The notes under the pieces are model-generated. The model was not told where the DNA came from, ran no database searches, and was given only the letters and a program-made list of their open reading frames with translations. From NCBI GenBank assembly GCA_027031325.1, contig JALVRI010000437.1, positions 1-11,479 on the forward strand: a stretch of 11,479 bases of DNA, written 5' to 3'. A program made the position numbers and the translations under genes. Shown in pieces: positions 1-5,792 of this stretch. The stretch is from Desulfobacteraceae bacterium. Its GTDB lineage: Bacteria > Desulfobacterota > Desulfobacteria > Desulfobacterales > Desulfosarcinaceae. Each line of letters starts with the position of its first letter. The first letter of the stretch is position 1.

Positions 1-400
1 CCAGGACGCTGCTTTTATCAGCAACCTCAGTATCAGGGAAAACCTGATGTTGATGAGATGGTATTTCGGCAATTCCTTCGATTTGGACCTGGAACCGGAA
101 CAACAGCAGCTTTGCCGGGAGCTTGGTTTGGACCACAAGATGGAGTTGCGGCCTTCTGAGCTGGACCCGGTTGACGTCCAGTTTGCCCTGGTAGTGCGCG
201 AGTTGGCCAAAAAGCCGGCCGTAATCCTTATGGATCGCCCGGAGGATTTGGTGGCCGACAAACGTTTCCAGGTTTTGCGGAGGGCTCTTGAAAAATTGAT
301 TCGGAAGCGGGTTCCGCTGGTCTTTACGGCTTGCGAACATGATTTTTTTCGCCAACTGTCCAACCGCCGCCTGACTTTGATCGAGGGGCAGCTGGGCTAG
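1..400 (+). CDS. MlaF-like ABC transporter ATP-binding protein, degenerate, 5' partial
   Basis: This is the C-terminal part of an ABC ATPase; the frame is open from position 2, so the true start lies upstream of the window. The first visible residues, QDAAFISNLSIRENLML, match the Q-loop region of MlaF-type ATPases, which energise phospholipid transport at the inner membrane. The following MCE/MlaD gene supports that assignment. The rest is unusual. Where the family has PSELSGG the protein reads PSELDPV (about 158-172), so the LSGG signature is lost. The Walker B segment reads AVILMDRP, with Arg (codon 236-238) in place of the catalytic Glu. The H-loop His appears retained in ACEHDF (codon 338-340). 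The Walker A region is outside the window. It may be a non-hydrolysing or partner-dependent subunit, or a decaying gene; the intact frame argues against simple decay. The ABC-ATPase relationship is fairly sure, the Mla role is inferred from context. Confidence 0.75.
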   Translation, partial: QDAAFISNLSIRENLMLMRWYFGNSFDLDLEPEQQQLCRELGLDHKMELRPSELDPVDVQFALVVRELAKKPAVILMDRPEDLVADKRFQVLRRALEKLIRKRVPLVFTACEHDFFRQLSNRRLTLIEGQLG

Positions 401-442
401 GACCTGCCCGCGGTTGATGTTTGCGTTAGGAAATTTGAGGTC

Positions 443-1483
443 ATGGATACCAATTATTCAACCAGGGAAAAAATTGTCGGCCTTTTCATGGTTGTGGTGG
501 TCAGCCTCATGGTCACGGCCCTGGTCTTACTTGGTCGCGGTAAAGGCTGGTTCCGGTCCTATGTGATCTATTACACCACCTTCGCCCAGAACTACAATTT
601 GCAGAAAAATGCCGCTGTAAAGCTGTACAAAGCGGATATCGGGAAGGTGAAGGATATCAGCCTGGAAAAAGACAAGGTCAGGGTGACCCTGGCCATCTTG
701 GAGAAATACGCCTCCAGAATCCGCTCCGACACGGTTTGTGTGGTGGAAAGCCCTACTTTCATAGGCTCGGAGTATGTATCGATCATTCCCGGATCCCCTA
801 CGGCACCCCAACTTGCGCCCAAAAGCGAGATTCCTTCCCGCGAAAAGCGTTCCCTGGATGACCTCCTGGCTGAATTCCAGGTCGAAAAGACCGCCAAGAT
901 GGCCGTCATTGCCATTCAGAACCTGTCGAGATTGATGGAAAAGCTGCAGGCACCCGACGGCCCCTTGCTGGGCACCCTGGAAAACGTACGCCGCATCAGC
1001 GCCAACGTGGCTGCCATTACCGACGACCTGCAATCCGGACGGGGAACCCTGGGAGCCTTGATCAATTCTCATCAGCTTTTGGATGAAATCAGGAACAGCC
1101 TGGGCAGCCTGGATCTGATCCTGGCAGACCTTGGAAAAGCTGCGGCCGGGACTCCGGATACGATCCGGCTGGTCAATGAAAACCTGGAGGTTTTCAAGGG
1201 CGCCGGCACAGACCTGAAAGCGCGCCTGGCGGATGTCCGCCGGATCGTGTCCGAGTTGCAGGATTCCACCGTCTATTTGAAAAAAATTCTGGAAAATGTG
1301 GCTGCCGGCAGCCGGAATGTGCCCCGCATCACTCGAGGGGCTCTGGATGGTATCCGGGAGATCCGACAAGGGGTAAGACGCATCGACAAGGTCGTGCGTT
1401 CCCTTGAAAAAAACATCCTTATCCGGGGGAATATGCCTCCTGAAAAGCTGGCCGGCCATAGCAAGGCCAAACTGAGGCGCTGA
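443..1483 (+). CDS. MlaD/MCE-family phospholipid transport protein
   Basis: A 346-residue protein that starts with a short basic N-terminus, one membrane segment (about residues 11-33, rich in V/L/M), then an MCE domain (about 37-120, containing KLYKADIGKVKDI and the conserved-type block FIGSEYVSIIPGS). The C-terminal half (about 145-330) is helical and probably coiled-coil, as in periplasmic MCE proteins that form hexameric rings and carry lipid between the membranes. The ATG at 443 has a GAGG five bases upstream. The gene follows the degenerate ABC ATPase by 42 bp and is probably co-transcribed with it. E. coli MlaD is about 180 residues; this is longer because of the helical tail, which is common in MlaD-like proteins outside the enterics. 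Its lipid cargo cannot be told from sequence. It ends 2 bp before the end of the convergent NAD kinase gene. Confidence 0.87.
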   Translation: MDTNYSTREKIVGLFMVVVVSLMVTALVLLGRGKGWFRSYVIYYTTFAQNYNLQKNAAVKLYKADIGKVKDISLEKDKVRVTLAILEKYASRIRSDTVCVVESPTFIGSEYVSIIPGSPTAPQLAPKSEIPSREKRSLDDLLAEFQVEKTAKMAVIAIQNLSRLMEKLQAPDGPLLGTLENVRRISANVAAITDDLQSGRGTLGALINSHQLLDEIRNSLGSLDLILADLGKAAAGTPDTIRLVNENLEVFKGAGTDLKARLADVRRIVSELQDSTVYLKKILENVAAGSRNVPRITRGALDGIREIRQGVRRIDKVVRSLEKNILIRGNMPPEKLAGHSKAKLRR

Positions 1484-1485
1484 TT

Positions 1486-2331
1486 TCAGCTCCGGCCGCC
1501 GCTCCAATGGAGCCGGGTTTTGAGTATTTCGTAGTAGTTTTGGCCGGGCAGGCGGATCATGTGCAGATCGTGGGGGCTCTTGCGGACCACCAAGGTGTTA
1601 CTCTGGTCTATCGGGATTCCCACCTGGCCGTCACAGGTGAGCATGATATCTGAAGTTTCCCGGGCCAGGCCGATTTTGATGGTGGCGGTTTCAGGGACGA
1701 TCAAGGGCCTGTTGGTCAAGGTGAAGGGACAGATTGGCGTAAGCAAGATGGCCGGCACCGAGGGGTTGATGATAGGGCCCCCGGCCGCCAGGGAATAGGC
1801 GGTGGAACCGGTCGGGGTGGCTACGATCAGGCCGTCGGCCCTGAAATCCGTGAGGTGGTAACCGTCGATATAGGTTTCAATTTGTGCCAGCCTGGCCAGG
1901 GCTCCCTTGTTGATCACCATGTCGTTGAGGACCGTTTCGCGCTTGATGAAATCCCCGTTGGCATGGATGTCGACGGTAAGGCGCATGCGCGGAAAGGTCT
2001 CAAAGCCATGGTCCAGAATCCGTTCGGCTGCCTTGTAAATATGGGCTTCCAGGGTTTCAGCCAGAAAGCCCACCTCGCCGAATTTGATTCCCATGACCGC
2101 AATCGGCTGATCCCCTATCCAACGCACGGCGCTGAGAAAGGTGCCGTCGCCTCCAAGGACAAACACGCAGTACAGGTCGGCCGGAGCCTTGGAATCCTGC
2201 CGGCCGGGAATCGGAGGTCCGCTCTGAACAATGACCTCGTGGCCCCTTCTTTCCAGCCAGCGGGTGAAGTCGGCAGCGGTGCGCCGGGCATTGGAGTCGC
2301 TTTTGACCACCAGACCTATTTTTTTGGCCAT
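1486..2331 (-). CDS. nadK: NAD kinase
   Basis: A 281-residue cytoplasmic enzyme that phosphorylates NAD to NADP using ATP or polyphosphate. The family hallmarks are in order: GGDGT at residues 60-64, the [10 protein letters not shown] block at 81-90, LND at 135-137 (the NE/D motif), and [16 protein letters not shown] around 172-187, the glycine-rich NAD-binding loop. [14 protein letters not shown] near 197-210 corresponds to the usual LTPICPHTL segment with Phe in place of His, a small departure. Length is typical of bacterial NadK. The ATG has AGGA a few bases upstream, and a plausible sigma-70 promoter lies at 2373-2401. It is a single-gene unit, divergent from the XRE-cupin gene and convergent with the MlaD gene. 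Confidence 0.96.
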   Translation of the reverse strand: MAKKIGLVVKSDSNARRTAADFTRWLERRGHEVIVQSGPPIPGRQDSKAPADLYCVFVLGGDGTFLSAVRWIGDQPIAVMGIKFGEVGFLAETLEAHIYKAAERILDHGFETFPRMRLTVDIHANGDFIKRETVLNDMVINKGALARLAQIETYIDGYHLTDFRADGLIVATPTGSTAYSLAAGGPIINPSVPAILLTPICPFTLTNRPLIVPETATIKIGLARETSDIMLTCDGQVGIPIDQSNTLVVRKSPHDLHMIRLPGQNYYEILKTRLHWSGGRS

Positions 2332-2372
2332 CGTTTATCCTGCATGGAAGCTGGTTTAACCATCCTTGCCGG

Positions 2373-2401
2373 CTTATAGGTCAATGTGATTCAAGCGGCA
2401 A
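2373..2401 (-). promoter_or_regulatory. Candidate sigma-70 promoter for nadK
   Basis: On the minus strand TTGCCG (4 of 6 to the -35 consensus, 2396-2401) is followed after exactly 17 bases by TATAAG (5 of 6 to the -10 consensus, 2373-2378). It would give a 5' UTR of roughly 35 nt before the nadK ATG. Predicted from sequence only. Confidence 0.5.
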
Positions 2402-2444
2402 GCTTTTTTCGAGCGCCGGGCCTTCCATTGTCACCAAATTTTGT

Positions 2445-2473
2445 TTGACATAAATAAAATTATGGCTTATGAA
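2445..2473 (+). promoter_or_regulatory. Candidate sigma-70 promoter for the XRE-cupin regulator
   Basis: A perfect TTGACA (2445-2450) is followed after 17 bases by TATGAA (2468-2473, 4 of 6). It sits in the most AT-rich stretch of the window and faces the regulator gene. If used, transcription begins near 2480 and the leader is about 360 nt, unusually long. An AT-rich palindrome lies immediately downstream. Confidence 0.55.
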
Positions 2474-2488
2474 GCCGTATTTCTAATG

Positions 2489-2512
2489 AATATGATTTAG
2501 TAAATTCATATT
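2489..2512 (+). promoter_or_regulatory. AT-rich palindrome, candidate operator
   Basis: A 24-bp dyad with perfect 7-bp outer arms, AATATGA (2489-2495) and TCATATT (2506-2512), and partial inner symmetry (18 of 24 positions symmetric). It lies about 9-32 bases after the predicted start of transcription from the 2445-2473 promoter. That position suits repression, most simply autoregulation by the helix-turn-helix protein encoded downstream. Binding is inference. Confidence 0.45.
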
Positions 2513-2566
2513 GTTCGCCATGGTGCCTGGCAACGCCCGTGGCTTGACTTACAACCTGGAAGTTAA

Positions 2567-2827
2567 GTTCAACCCGGAATTTGCAGCTGACGAGTTTGCC
2601 GAAGATGCGAGGCCGCAGGGCAGGCAGACCTACTCCAGTACTTCAACTGCCCGACAACAAAGCAGCTTCGGTAAAATCACAAGCCCCTTGCGGCTTCAAA
2701 TGCCTGAGGATTTATTGATTCACCTTTTGGGTGAAGGCACGACCGGGAACAGATACATGCTAACCAGGTAATAATTCAGCTAAATTGCTTTTTTTCAGGC
2801 ATTTGAAGTGCAAAATCCGGGTTCAAA
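2567..2827. repeat. Non-coding leader flanked by inverted 19-bp near-repeats
   Basis: No convincing gene lies between 2332 and 2839. Inside it, 2567-2585 and 2809-2827 are inverted copies matching at 16 of 19 positions (right arm TGCAAAATCCGGGTTCAAA). Nested within are a perfect 14-bp inverted pair, CTTCAAATGCCTGA at 2694-2707 and its complement at 2795-2808, a 6-bp hairpin TTCACC/GGTGAA at 2719-2735, a 5-bp hairpin AAGCC/GGCTT at 2681-2696, and a run of seven T at 2789-2795. It could be a small non-autonomous repeat element (MITE-like) or a folded 5' leader. No target-site duplication was recognised. Confidence 0.45.
2799..2821 (+). repeat. 23-bp dispersed repeat, copy 1
   Basis: A 23-bp sequence beginning GCATTTGAAGTGCA is found again at 10880-10902 with a single mismatch (A to T at its 15th base). 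This copy lies 19 bp before the regulator start codon. Its TTTGAA (2802-2807) also forms a dyad with TTCAAA (2822-2827) across 14 bases, overlapping the regulator's ribosome-binding site. Confidence 0.6.
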
Positions 2828-2839
2828 AGGAATTCAGTT

Positions 2840-3466
2840 TTGAAGGAACCGTTGGCCCCGATCACTTCTGACCAGGACGTCAAAAAAGAGGTCGATGCCC
2901 TTGCCCTCGGCCGCAAGATACGACTCCGGCGCCGTTCCAGGGGCCTTACCCTTCAGAACGTATCAGATCTTACCGGTTTGTCCAAGTCATTGCTTTCACA
3001 AATAGAAAATGATGTTATCGCTCCACCGCTGGCCACTTTGATAAGGATTTCAAAGGCCCTGGGGGTGACTATCGGCTATTTTTTCAGGGAGACCGAGCCG
3101 GATCAGCGTATTTCGGTTGTCAGGCACGATGACCGGCCGGCCCATTTCAGCGACTTGGTGCGCAAATCGACTCCGGGCGGTTACACTTACGTCTCCCTGG
3201 CACGGCCCATCGCCCGCCGCCACATGGAACCTTTTTTGGTTACCTTCGATTCGGTTGATGAGGACAAGCTCAATTACTATACTCATCCCGGAGAAGAGTT
3301 TCTGCATGTAACCGAAGGCCGCCTGGAGTTCATAGGTGCCGACCAGAGGATCGAACTTGCAGCCGGTGACAGTATTTACTTTGATTCCGGAATACCCCAT
3401 GCGCTGCGGAGTATCAGCGAAAAGACTTCCACGGCGCTGGTGGTAATTTATGCTTCCGAACAATAA
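2840..3466 (+). CDS. XRE-family transcriptional regulator with C-terminal cupin domain
   Basis: A 208-residue regulator. Residues about 24-80 form an HTH_3/XRE DNA-binding domain (LGRKIRLRRRSRGLTLQNV, then DLTGLSKSLLSQIEND and the family-typical SKALGVTIGYFF). After a linker, about 145-205 is a cupin_2 domain (HPGEEFLHVTEGRLEF, then AAGDSIYFDSGIPHALR) that should bind a small effector or metal. The start codon is TTG at 2840, preceded by AAAAGGA nine bases upstream; no better in-frame ATG exists before the HTH. Members of this architecture commonly regulate amino-acid, polyamine or carboxylate metabolism (PuuR-like). It precedes the liv operon on the same strand, separated by a hairpin and a new promoter, so it probably controls that operon and itself. 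The ligand is unknown. Confidence 0.92.
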   Translation: MKEPLAPITSDQDVKKEVDALALGRKIRLRRRSRGLTLQNVSDLTGLSKSLLSQIENDVIAPPLATLIRISKALGVTIGYFFRETEPDQRISVVRHDDRPAHFSDLVRKSTPGGYTYVSLARPIARRHMEPFLVTFDSVDEDKLNYYTHPGEEFLHVTEGRLEFIGADQRIELAAGDSIYFDSGIPHALRSISEKTSTALVVIYASEQ

Positions 3467-3467
3467 A

Positions 3468-3497
3468 GTTGCCGGTCAGGCCCTGGCTGCCGGCAAC
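3468..3497 (+). terminator. Hairpin after the regulator gene (weak terminator or operator)
   Basis: GTTGCCGG (3468-3475) and CCGGCAAC (3490-3497) form a perfect 8-bp stem with a 14-nt loop, starting one base after the regulator stop codon. There is no T run after it, so it is not a textbook Rho-independent terminator. It ends 10 bp upstream of the liv promoter and could equally be a regulator binding site. Confidence 0.45.
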
Positions 3498-3507
3498 CCA
3501 TCTTACC

Positions 3508-3537
3508 TTGACTGGAAGGGGATATGGTGGATATAAG
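3508..3537 (+). promoter_or_regulatory. Candidate sigma-70 promoter of the liv operon
   Basis: TTGACT (3508-3513, 5 of 6) and TATAAG (3532-3537, 5 of 6) are separated by 18 bases. The predicted transcript starts near 3544, giving a leader of about 40 nt and a strong ribosome-binding site GAGGAGGAGA just before the ATG at 3585. Confidence 0.6.
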
Positions 3538-3584
3538 GTTATGTCATCCATTTCCAATCAACATATATAAGCGAGGAGGAGACA

Positions 3585-4715
3585 ATGGTGAAAATCAATT
3601 TCAGAAAGTTGCTCGTACTGTTGGTTGCGGCAGCGTTTATTGCAGCAGTGAGCGGACCGGCCATGGCTGCCGATACCATCAAGCTGGGGGTGGCCGGCCC
3701 CCACAGCGGTGACCTGGCTTCCTACGGGATTCCCTCGGTCAAGGCCGCCGAACTGGTGGTCAAGAACATCAATGCCAAAGGCGGAGTTTTGGGCAAGAAA
3801 GTCGAGCTGATCGTCGAAGACGATGTCTGCAAGCCTGAAGTGGCCGCCAATACCGCCACCAAGCTGGTGGGTGCCGGGGTAAACGTGGTTTTGGGACATA
3901 TCTGTTCCGGTGCCACCAAGGCCGCCCTCGGGATCTACAAGGATTCCCACATCGTGGTCATGTCACCTTCGGCCACCAACCCGGCCCTGACCCAGAGCGG
4001 TGATTATCCCAATTTCTTCCGGACCATCGCTTCCGACGACGCCCAGGCCAAGCTGGAAGTCGAATTTGCCCTCAACGTCCTCAAGGTGAAGCGGATCGCG
4101 GTTCTGCACGACAAGGGTGACTACGGCAAGGGACTGGCCGAATACGCCAAGGGATTCTTGGAAAAAGACCCGCGTGCCAAGGTGGTGCTCTATGAAGGCA
4201 TCACCCCCGGCGCAGTGGATTACTCGGCCGTGGTTCAGAAGATCAAGCGCAAGAAGGCCGATGCCGTGATTTTCGGTGGTTACCATCCCGAAGCTTCCAA
4301 GATAGTTACCCAGATGCGCAAGAAAAAGATGAAGACCTACTTCATCTCCGATGACGGCGTCAAGGACGATACTTTCATCAAGGTGGCCAAGCAGTACGCC
4401 GAAGGTGTTTACGCCACAGGTCCCAAGGATGTTTCCAAAAACCCCCTCACCATCAAGGCCCGGGCCGAGCACGTCAAAGCTTACGGCAGTGACCCGGGGG
4501 CATTTTTCGAAAACGCCTATGCCGCCACCCTGGCTCTGCTCAACGCCATCGAGAAGGCCGGCAGCACCGATTACAATGCCATTGTCAAGGCCCTGCGGAC
4601 CGAATATGTCGATACCCCGCTGGGCAAGATCCGTTTCGACGAGCGTGGTGATGCCATCGGGGTCGGTTTCGCCATGTACCAGGTACGGGGCGGCAAATAC
4701 GTAGAAGTCAAATAA
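3585..4715 (+). CDS. livK: Branched-chain amino acid ABC transporter, periplasmic binding protein (LivK/LivJ-like)
   Basis: A 376-residue exported solute-binding protein of the Leu/Ile/Val (Peripla_BP_6) family. Residues 1-28 are a Sec signal peptide: basic MVKINFRK, a hydrophobic core, and an A-M-A cleavage site before ADTIKLG. The mature N-terminus TIKLGVAGPHSGDLASYG is typical of the family. Cys82 and Cys107 (DDVCKPE and GHICSGA) are 25 residues apart, the same spacing as the disulfide of E. coli LIV-binding proteins. The ATG at 3585 has GGAGGAG about four bases upstream. It heads the operon livK-H-M-G-F, with its own promoter and a terminator-like hairpin right after it, fitting the excess of binding protein over permease usual in such systems. 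The exact amino acid bound cannot be stated; family members also carry amides and other small acids. Confidence 0.94.
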   Translation: MVKINFRKLLVLLVAAAFIAAVSGPAMAADTIKLGVAGPHSGDLASYGIPSVKAAELVVKNINAKGGVLGKKVELIVEDDVCKPEVAANTATKLVGAGVNVVLGHICSGATKAALGIYKDSHIVVMSPSATNPALTQSGDYPNFFRTIASDDAQAKLEVEFALNVLKVKRIAVLHDKGDYGKGLAEYAKGFLEKDPRAKVVLYEGITPGAVDYSAVVQKIKRKKADAVIFGGYHPEASKIVTQMRKKKMKTYFISDDGVKDDTFIKVAKQYAEGVYATGPKDVSKNPLTIKARAEHVKAYGSDPGAFFENAYAATLALLNAIEKAGSTDYNAIVKALRTEYVDTPLGKIRFDERGDAIGVGFAMYQVRGGKYVEVK

Positions 4716-4735
4716 ATTGTGTCAATCCAGGCACA

Positions 4736-4775
4736 TCAGGGAACAGGCCGGCGTCTGCTTGTTCCCTGATTTTTT
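4736..4775 (+). terminator. Rho-independent terminator/attenuator between livK and livH
   Basis: A perfect 10-bp stem, TCAGGGAACA (4736-4745) with TGTTCCCTGA (4760-4769), a 14-nt loop, and six T immediately after (4770-4775). It lies 20 bp past the livK stop and inside the operon, so it probably terminates most transcripts after the binding protein and lets a fraction read into the permease genes. Confidence 0.8.
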
Positions 4776-4782
4776 GAATGCC

Positions 4783-4817
4783 CTTCCGGCCGCCGGTGTC
4801 CGCCAGGCGGCCGGAAG
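4783..4817 (+). other. Second strong hairpin upstream of livH
   Basis: A perfect 12-bp GC-rich stem, CTTCCGGCCGCC (4783-4794) with GGCGGCCGGAAG (4806-4817), and an 11-nt loop. No T run follows. It lies between the terminator and the livH ribosome-binding site (AAGGGAG, 4843-4849). Likely roles are blocking exonuclease decay of one of the flanking RNAs or being part of an RNA switch; function not known. Confidence 0.6.
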
Positions 4818-4861
4818 CCAAGATTCCCAGTCGAGATGACGCAAGGGAGCGGTAGCTTTCA

Positions 4862-5770
4862 ATGGATTTCGGATACTTCTTTGAACTTTTTCTGGGAGGC
4901 CTGACCCGCGGCAGTATCTATGCCCTGTTGGCCCTGGGCTATACCATGGTTTACGGTATCATTGAGCTGATCAACTTCGCCCATGGCGAAATTTACATGA
5001 TCGGGGCCTTCACCGCGCTTATCGTTACCGGGGTGCTGACCCTGATGGGGTGGAACAAGATCGCCATCCTGATTCTGGCCTCTCTTGCAGCGGTGGTTTA
5101 CTCTTCGGCTTACGGCTATACCGCCGAGAAGATAGCCTACAAGCCGTTGCGCAATGCGCCCCGCCTTTCGGCCCTTATCAGCGCCATCGGTGTTTCCCTT
5201 TTCCTCCAGAACTATGTCCTGCTGGCCCAAACCTCCGATTTTCTGCCTTTTCCCAATTTGATCCCGGAATTTGAGTTTCTAAAGCCGGTGGAAGATATAG
5301 TGCGTTCATCGGAGATAGTGATTTACGCCACCACGGCCGTGGTTATGGTGGCCCTGACGATCCTGATCAAATTCACCAGGATCGGCAAGGCCATGCGGGC
5401 CACGGCCCAGGACCAAAAAATGGCGCGTCTGGTGGGAGTCGATGTGGACAGGGTTATCTCGATCACCTTCATTATCGGGTCGGCCACGGCCGCCCTGGGC
5501 GGAGTTCTGATCGCATCCCATATCGGGCAGATAAATTTTTACATCGGCTTTATCGCCGGCATCAAGGCCTTCGTGGCCGCAGTTTTGGGCGGTATCGGTT
5601 CCATGCCCGGAGCCGTTTTGGGCAGCTTGGTGCTGGGATGGACGGAAAGCTTTTTTACCGGTTACATCTCCAGCGACTACGAGGATGTGTTCGCTTTTAT
5701 CTTTCTGGTCCTGATCCTGATTTTCAGGCCTTCCGGAATCCTGGGGCGCAAGGATACCGACAAGGTTTAA
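4862..5770 (+). CDS. livH: Branched-chain amino acid ABC transporter permease LivH
   Basis: A 302-residue inner-membrane permease with about eight hydrophobic segments, the first at about residues 15-35. The family block ALGYTMVYGIIELINFAHGE (about 24-43) and the C-terminal VLGGIGSMPGAVLGSLVLG block are clear LivH features, as is the cytoplasmic loop AMRATAQDQKMARLVGVD that contacts the ATPase. Length matches the family. The ATG at 4862 is preceded by GGGAG with a rather long 12-base spacing, which may lower its translation. It pairs with LivM to form the channel. It lies 146 bp after livK with two hairpins in the gap, and 22 bp before livM. Confidence 0.95.
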   Translation: MDFGYFFELFLGGLTRGSIYALLALGYTMVYGIIELINFAHGEIYMIGAFTALIVTGVLTLMGWNKIAILILASLAAVVYSSAYGYTAEKIAYKPLRNAPRLSALISAIGVSLFLQNYVLLAQTSDFLPFPNLIPEFEFLKPVEDIVRSSEIVIYATTAVVMVALTILIKFTRIGKAMRATAQDQKMARLVGVDVDRVISITFIIGSATAALGGVLIASHIGQINFYIGFIAGIKAFVAAVLGGIGSMPGAVLGSLVLGWTESFFTGYISSDYEDVFAFIFLVLILIFRPSGILGRKDTDKV

Positions 5771-5792
5771 CAAACATCACCGATGGAAGATT

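Noticed and set aside
527..1507. A 326-codon open frame on the minus strand opposite the MlaD gene
   Set aside because: It is antisense to a gene with clear MCE features, its translation shows no recognisable domain, and it overlaps the nadK 3' end; long antisense frames are common in GC-rich coding DNA.
1855..2379. A 174-codon plus-strand frame opposite nadK
   Set aside because: It is antisense to a gene with all NAD kinase motifs; no ribosome-binding site or domain is evident.
2511..2771. An 86-codon TTG-started frame in the regulator leader
   Set aside because: There is no Shine-Dalgarno before the TTG, the start lies inside the candidate operator palindrome, the translation has no recognisable features, and the region is full of inverted repeats.
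2567..2827. The possibility that the leader is a known riboswitch
   Set aside because: I do not recognise the conserved core of any known riboswitch class (for example lysine, glycine, SAM or NAD+-type) in the sequence.
3963..4472. A 169-codon minus-strand frame opposite livK
   Set aside because: A shadow of the binding-protein gene, rich in residues expected from reversed coding bias, with no family resemblance.
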